Positions 60,183 through 64,000 of a stretch of DNA of 64,000 bases are shown piece after piece. Below the pieces are notes generated by a model, which saw only the letters and a list, made by a program, of their open reading frames with translations, made no database searches and was not told the DNA's origin. Each line of letters starts with the position of its first letter. Positions within the stretch are counted from its first letter, which is position 1. This DNA is from CAWUEZ02 sp963921355 (lineage in GTDB: Bacteria > Pseudomonadota > Alphaproteobacteria > Thalassobaculales > Thalassobaculaceae): assembly GCA_963921355.3 (NCBI GenBank), contig OZ001190.1, forward strand, positions 4,650,001 to 4,714,000, given 5' to 3'. A program made the translations under genes and the position numbers.

Positions 60183-62819
60183 TTAGAACGCCGGCACGTC
60201 GGTGCGGCGGCGCTGCAGCACGATCACGATCCCAAGCAACAGCAACGCCGGCAGGTAGAAGACCTCCTTCGGCATCCGGTCGTTCGGGACCTGGATTGAC
60301 GCGATGTGGACCGGCTCATCCCCGTAGAAGTCGAACTTACCGAGCTTCTGACCGGGAACGCTGCCCGACGACCCCGGCCGGAACGGCTCGTCCAGCGCCG
60401 CCTTGTCGCCATCGATGATCACGTGAAGATCTTCGCGCTGGAGCCGCTCCTCACCGGAGGACGCCGTCGCGCCCAGCGGCAGGACCACCGTCACTTCACG
60501 AACGACCGACGCGTTGTCGATATCGGGCCCGCGGATGACCAGTCGCAAATCGCCGTCAGCCGGCGCCGCGGCCGCCAATTCGGCCACGGTGACCGGGTCC
60601 TGTTCGATATAGGGCGGCTGCACGTAGTCCAGCCAGAAACCCGGCCGGAACAGTGTGAAGGCCACCAGCAGCAGCGCCACGGCCTCCCACGCCTTGTTGC
60701 GGGCGAAGAAGTAGCCCTGGGTGCCAGCCGCGAACAGAAGCATCGCCACGGTGGCCACCAGGAAGACGAACACCGCTTCCAGCGGCGTCACGTCGATCAG
60801 CAACAGATCGGTGTTGAAGATGAACAGGAACGGCAGAGCCACGGTCCGCAGCGAGTAATAGAACGCCGTGAATCCCGTGCGGATCGGATCCGACCCGGAG
60901 ATCGCCGCCGCCGCAAACGAAGCCAGGCCCACCGGTGGCGTCACGTCGGCCATGATCCCGAAGTAGAAGACGAACAGGTGAACGGCGATCAGCGGCACGA
61001 TCAACCCGTTCTGGGCCCCGACCTCGACCACAACCGCCGCCATCAGCGACGAGACGACGATGTAGTTCGCGGTTGTCGGCAGCCCCATCCCGAGGATCAG
61101 GCTGAAAATCGCCACCAGCACCAGCATCGCCATCAGGTTGCCGCCGGACAGGAACTCGATGAAGTTGCCGACCACCTGGTGGGCCCCCGTCAGCGAGATC
61201 GTGCCGACGATGATGCCCGCCGCACCGGTCGCAACCGCGATGCCGATCATGTTCCGGGCACCGGCGATCAGGCCGTCAATGATGTCGTTGAAACCCCGGG
61301 CGAACTCCTCGGCGACCGAACCGGCCTTGCGGAACATGGCCTTCAACGGATGCTGGGTGATCAGGATGAACAGCATGGCGACGGTCGCCCAGTAGGCGCT
61401 CAAGCCCGGCGACAGCCGCTCGATCATCAGGCACCAGACCAGGACAACAATCGGCAACAGGAAGTACAGGCCCGACATCACAGTCGGCTTGACCTCCGGC
61501 AGCGTCGACACCGGGGCGTTCGGGTCATCGAGTTCCAGATCCGGGAACCGCGCCGCGGCTGCCACCAGGAACACGTAGGCGACCAGGAACAGCACGCACA
61601 CAGCGTAGAACGTGGCGTCGCCGAACGCGGCCTTGGTCCAGCCCAAGGTGTAGTAAACGACGGCAGCTGGAATCGCGACCATCAGGAACCCGGTCAGCAC
61701 GCCGATCAGGCTTTGGATTGCGGTCTTGGGCCCGCCGGGCTTCTGCAGGCCCTGCATCTCCGCCTTCAACGCTTCCAGATGCACGATGTACAGCAGCGCG
61801 ATGTAGGAGATCGCCGCCGGCAGAATGGCGTGGCGAACGACTTCGAGGTAGCTGACCCCGACGTACTCGACCATCAGGAAGGCGGCCGCCCCCATGACAG
61901 GTGGCATGATCTGGCCATTCACCGAGGACGCGACCTCGACCGCCCCGGCTTTGTCGCCGGAGAACCCGACGCGCTTCATCAAGGGGATCGTGAAGGTGCC
62001 GGTCGTCACCGTGTTGGCGATTGAGGATCCGGAGATCAGCCCGGTCATGGCCGACGACACAACGGCTGCCTTGGCCGGCCCGCCTCGGAGGTGGCCGAGC
62101 AGGGCGAACGCGACCTTGATGAAGTAGTTGCCGGCCCCCGCCTTATCCAACAACGACCCGAACAGCACGAACAGGAACACCATGGAGGCCGAGACGCCAA
62201 GCGCAATGCCGAACACACCCTCGGTCTGCATCCAGAAATGCCACATGGCCTTGCCGTAGGAGGCACCCTTCCACTGGATCACATCGGGGATGAACGGCTT
62301 GTCACCGAAGAACACGTAGATCAGGAACACGGAGGCCACGGCCACCAGGGGCAGGCCCAGGGCGCGGTAGGTGCAGATCAGCACCAGCACGATGCCGATG
62401 CTCGAGATCACCAAATCGGCGGTCGTCGGCAACCCGGCCCGGAGCGCAATCGAATCCTTGAAGACGATCAGGTAGAGACAGGCCGCGGCGCCGAGCAGTG
62501 CGAGCACCCAGTCGTACCAGGGGATGTAGTCGCGCGGCGAAGACTTGAGCAGCGGATAGGACATCGCCGCCAGCACGAACGCGAAGGCCAGGTGGATGGC
62601 GCGCGCCTCGTCGGAGTTGAACACCGCCGGCAACCCGGTCAAATCCTGCAGCATGAACGGCAGGTTCGAGGCGTAGTAGAGCTGGAACAGGGACCACGCC
62701 AGAGCGAGGCCCGCCAGCAACTTCGCCACGACGCCCTTTGGCGCTCGGTTTCCGGTATCGCTCGATGCGACAAGATCGTCGAGATCGACCGCGTTCGAAC
62801 TGGTGTTTTGATCGCTCAT
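60183..62819 (-). CDS. TRAP transporter fused permease (TAXI type) with DUF3394 tail, 878 aa
   Basis: A fused 4TM (DctQ-like) and 12TM (DctM-like) permease that imports organic acids with sodium ions. The DctM half has SAMTGLISGSSIANTVTTGTFTIPLMKR and GMGLPTTANYIVVSSL. The C-terminal 200 residues have two or three helices and a soluble domain that fits DUF3394, usually attached to such permeases. It follows the TAXI binding-protein gene after a hairpin. Substrate unknown. Confidence 0.92.
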   Translation of the reverse strand: MSDQNTSSNAVDLDDLVASSDTGNRAPKGVVAKLLAGLALAWSLFQLYYASNLPFMLQDLTGLPAVFNSDEARAIHLAFAFVLAAMSYPLLKSSPRDYIPWYDWVLALLGAAACLYLIVFKDSIALRAGLPTTADLVISSIGIVLVLICTYRALGLPLVAVASVFLIYVFFGDKPFIPDVIQWKGASYGKAMWHFWMQTEGVFGIALGVSASMVFLFVLFGSLLDKAGAGNYFIKVAFALLGHLRGGPAKAAVVSSAMTGLISGSSIANTVTTGTFTIPLMKRVGFSGDKAGAVEVASSVNGQIMPPVMGAAAFLMVEYVGVSYLEVVRHAILPAAISYIALLYIVHLEALKAEMQGLQKPGGPKTAIQSLIGVLTGFLMVAIPAAVVYYTLGWTKAAFGDATFYAVCVLFLVAYVFLVAAAARFPDLELDDPNAPVSTLPEVKPTVMSGLYFLLPIVVLVWCLMIERLSPGLSAYWATVAMLFILITQHPLKAMFRKAGSVAEEFARGFNDIIDGLIAGARNMIGIAVATGAAGIIVGTISLTGAHQVVGNFIEFLSGGNLMAMLVLVAIFSLILGMGLPTTANYIVVSSLMAAVVVEVGAQNGLIVPLIAVHLFVFYFGIMADVTPPVGLASFAAAAISGSDPIRTGFTAFYYSLRTVALPFLFIFNTDLLLIDVTPLEAVFVFLVATVAMLLFAAGTQGYFFARNKAWEAVALLLVAFTLFRPGFWLDYVQPPYIEQDPVTVAELAAAAPADGDLRLVIRGPDIDNASVVREVTVVLPLGATASSGEERLQREDLHVIIDGDKAALDEPFRPGSSGSVPGQKLGKFDFYGDEPVHIASIQVPNDRMPKEVFYLPALLLLGIVIVLQRRRTDVPAF

Positions 62820-62920
62820 GATCCCCCCGATCGATCAGCGCGGACCCCCTTGCCAGAAACTCGCGGGGGTTCCTTGTTCTTAGCACCGGCGCGCACAGCG
62901 CCCGATTGAACGGCGTGGAT

Positions 62921-62953
62921 GGGCGGGGGAAGGTCCGTGGCCTCCCCCCGCCC
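62921..62953 (-). terminator. Hairpin between TAXI binding protein and permease genes
   Basis: GGGCGGGGGAAGG (62,921-62,933) and CCTCCCCCCGCCC (62,941-62,953) form a 13-bp stem with one mismatch and a seven-base loop, seven bases after the binding-protein stop. Without a T-run it may act as an attenuator or RNA stabiliser, letting the binding protein be made in excess of the permease. Confidence 0.55.
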
Positions 62954-62959
62954 TCGGGA

Positions 62960-63943
62960 TTACATCAGGCCCAGTTCCTTGTAGGCCTTCTCCGCACCCG
63001 GATGCAGCGGGGCGGACAGCGAGTCGCGAATCATCTCCTCGGCCTTCAGGTTGTTGAAGGCAGGATGCAGCTTGCGGAACCCGTCCAGATCACCGAGCAC
63101 CGCCTTGGCGACGACATAGGCGACGTCGTCGGCGACCGAGGTCGACGAGACGAAGGTGGCACCGACGCCGAAGGTGATGGTGTCGTTCGGGTTGTTCGGA
63201 TACATGCCGCCGGGGATGACCGCCTTACGGTAGTAGGAGTTGTCGGCGACCAGCTTGGCGATCGCCGCGTTGTCGGCGTTCACCAGAACCGCATCACAGG
63301 TCGACACGGTCTCGGAGGTCAGGGCCGACGGATGGCCGACGAGCCAGAAGTAGCTGTCGATCTTGTTGTCGCACAGCGCCTGGCCGGTTTCCGCAGACTT
63401 CAGTTCGGAAGCCAGCTTGAGGTCGCTACGCGACCAGCCCAATGCCGCTTCCATGACATCCCACGTGCCGCGGGTACCGGAACCGGCGTTGCCGATGTTG
63501 ACCCGCTTGCCCTTCAGATCGTCGATATTGGTGATGCCGGCATCGCGCCGGGCCAGGATGGTGACCGGCTCCGGGTGGACCGAGAACATCGCCCGCAGGT
63601 CCTTGTACGCGCCGGCATCCTTGAACTTCGATGTGCCGTTGTAGGCGTGGTACTGCCAGTCGGACTGAGCAACGCCGAACTCGAGCTCACCGACCCGGAT
63701 CGTGTTGATGTTGTAGATCGACCCGCCGGTCGACTCGACGGAGCAGCGGATCCCGTGCTCCTTGCGATTGCGGTTCACGAGGCGGCAGATCGCGCCGCCT
63801 GTCGGGTAGTACACACCGGTCACACCGCCCGTGCCGATCGAGATGAACTGCTGGTTCTGGGCCGACGCGGTCGGCGCCCCAGCGGCAACAAACGCACCCG
63901 CGCCAAGCGCGACCGCAAAGGACGTGGCAAGAAGCCGCTTCAT
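62960..63943 (-). CDS. TAXI-family TRAP substrate-binding protein, 327 aa
   Basis: Periplasmic binding protein. Signal peptide of about 28 residues ending ASA; mature part starts with FISIGTGGVTGVYYPTGGAICRLVN, the TAXI motif, then QSDWQYHAY and VNIGNAGSGTRGTWDVME. I chose ATG 63943 for its AGGAGG six bases upstream rather than 63973. It is the first gene of the binding protein-permease-Usp operon. The ligand is unknown; TAXI proteins often bind glutamate or other organic acids. Confidence 0.93.
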   Translation of the reverse strand: MKRLLATSFAVALGAGAFVAAGAPTASAQNQQFISIGTGGVTGVYYPTGGAICRLVNRNRKEHGIRCSVESTGGSIYNINTIRVGELEFGVAQSDWQYHAYNGTSKFKDAGAYKDLRAMFSVHPEPVTILARRDAGITNIDDLKGKRVNIGNAGSGTRGTWDVMEAALGWSRSDLKLASELKSAETGQALCDNKIDSYFWLVGHPSALTSETVSTCDAVLVNADNAAIAKLVADNSYYRKAVIPGGMYPNNPNDTITFGVGATFVSSTSVADDVAYVVAKAVLGDLDGFRKLHPAFNNLKAEEMIRDSLSAPLHPGAEKAYKELGLM

Positions 63944-64000
63944 GTGAAGTCCTCCTAGACTCTCCCGTTTCATCGTTTTTTTTGACCTGGGGATACCAAA

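Overview
The window reads as high-GC alphaproteobacterial chromosome, probably Rhodospirillales-like, with mobile or prophage-type DNA at its left end. The lineage call rests on a circularly permuted two-piece tmRNA gene next to an alphaproteobacterial SspB-type adaptor, mreBCD-mrdA-rodA and hflKC-DUF2065-degP blocks, a DUF2336 protein, and TAXI-type TRAP and tcuAB genes. The exact genus cannot be set from the sequence.

Region 1 (1 to about 10,290) is mobile DNA. On the plus strand lie small phage-like genes, a GNAT-like gene convergent with an HTH/PAS regulator, and a phage-type family A DNA polymerase. A tRNA-Lys(CTT) follows. On the minus strand are a tyrosine integrase, an excisionase-like gene broken by an in-frame amber codon, a 355-aa unknown, a CX5R phosphatase, a basic 139-aa protein, a CsrA-like protein and a phosphohistidine swivelling-domain protein. 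The last is fused in frame to the first ~245 codons of a host FAD monooxygenase, which marks the right edge of the foreign DNA. Two ribosome binding sites in this operon sit in the loop of an identical small hairpin, the arrangement that CsrA proteins bind.

Region 2 (11.2-24 kb) is host chromosome. It holds msrB-msrA, a hybrid histidine kinase gene with a stop codon in its G2 box, a citryl-CoA lyase-like gene opposite tcuAB (tricarballylate oxidation), an iron-type alcohol dehydrogenase, a class III cyclase and an Mla-type lipid transport operon (mlaEFD plus lipoprotein).

Region 3 (24-33 kb) starts where a PPK2 kinase and a Rieske gene abut head to head near 24,800, both apparently missing their natural 5' ends. 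Rieske, NHL and hypF-C-D-E-nickel transporter-hypA-hypB follow in one tightly packed operon. hypE has a frameshift and an internal deletion, and hypA lacks its zinc-binding domain. No hydrogenase structural gene is present, so the set may be decaying.

Region 4 (33-50.6 kb) holds housekeeping genes: a PAS protein; rodA-mrdA-mreD-mreC-mreB (cell elongation); ilvC-ilvN-ilvB (branched-chain amino acids); miaA; serB; degP-DUF2065-hflC-hflK (membrane proteolysis); and mrp.

Region 5 (50.6-64 kb) holds folA, two convergent paralogous TPR/glycosyltransferase-like genes (one frameshifted in a G run), ssrA (tmRNA) followed by sspB, class I fumarase, a VOC protein, an alpha/beta hydrolase, a small membrane protein, a DUF2336 protein, a universal stress protein and a TAXI-TRAP transporter with its binding protein at the right end.

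Several genes carry single-base lesions (histidine kinase, hypE, TPR gene, excisionase-like gene). These could be real decay or assembly error, and read-level checks would decide.
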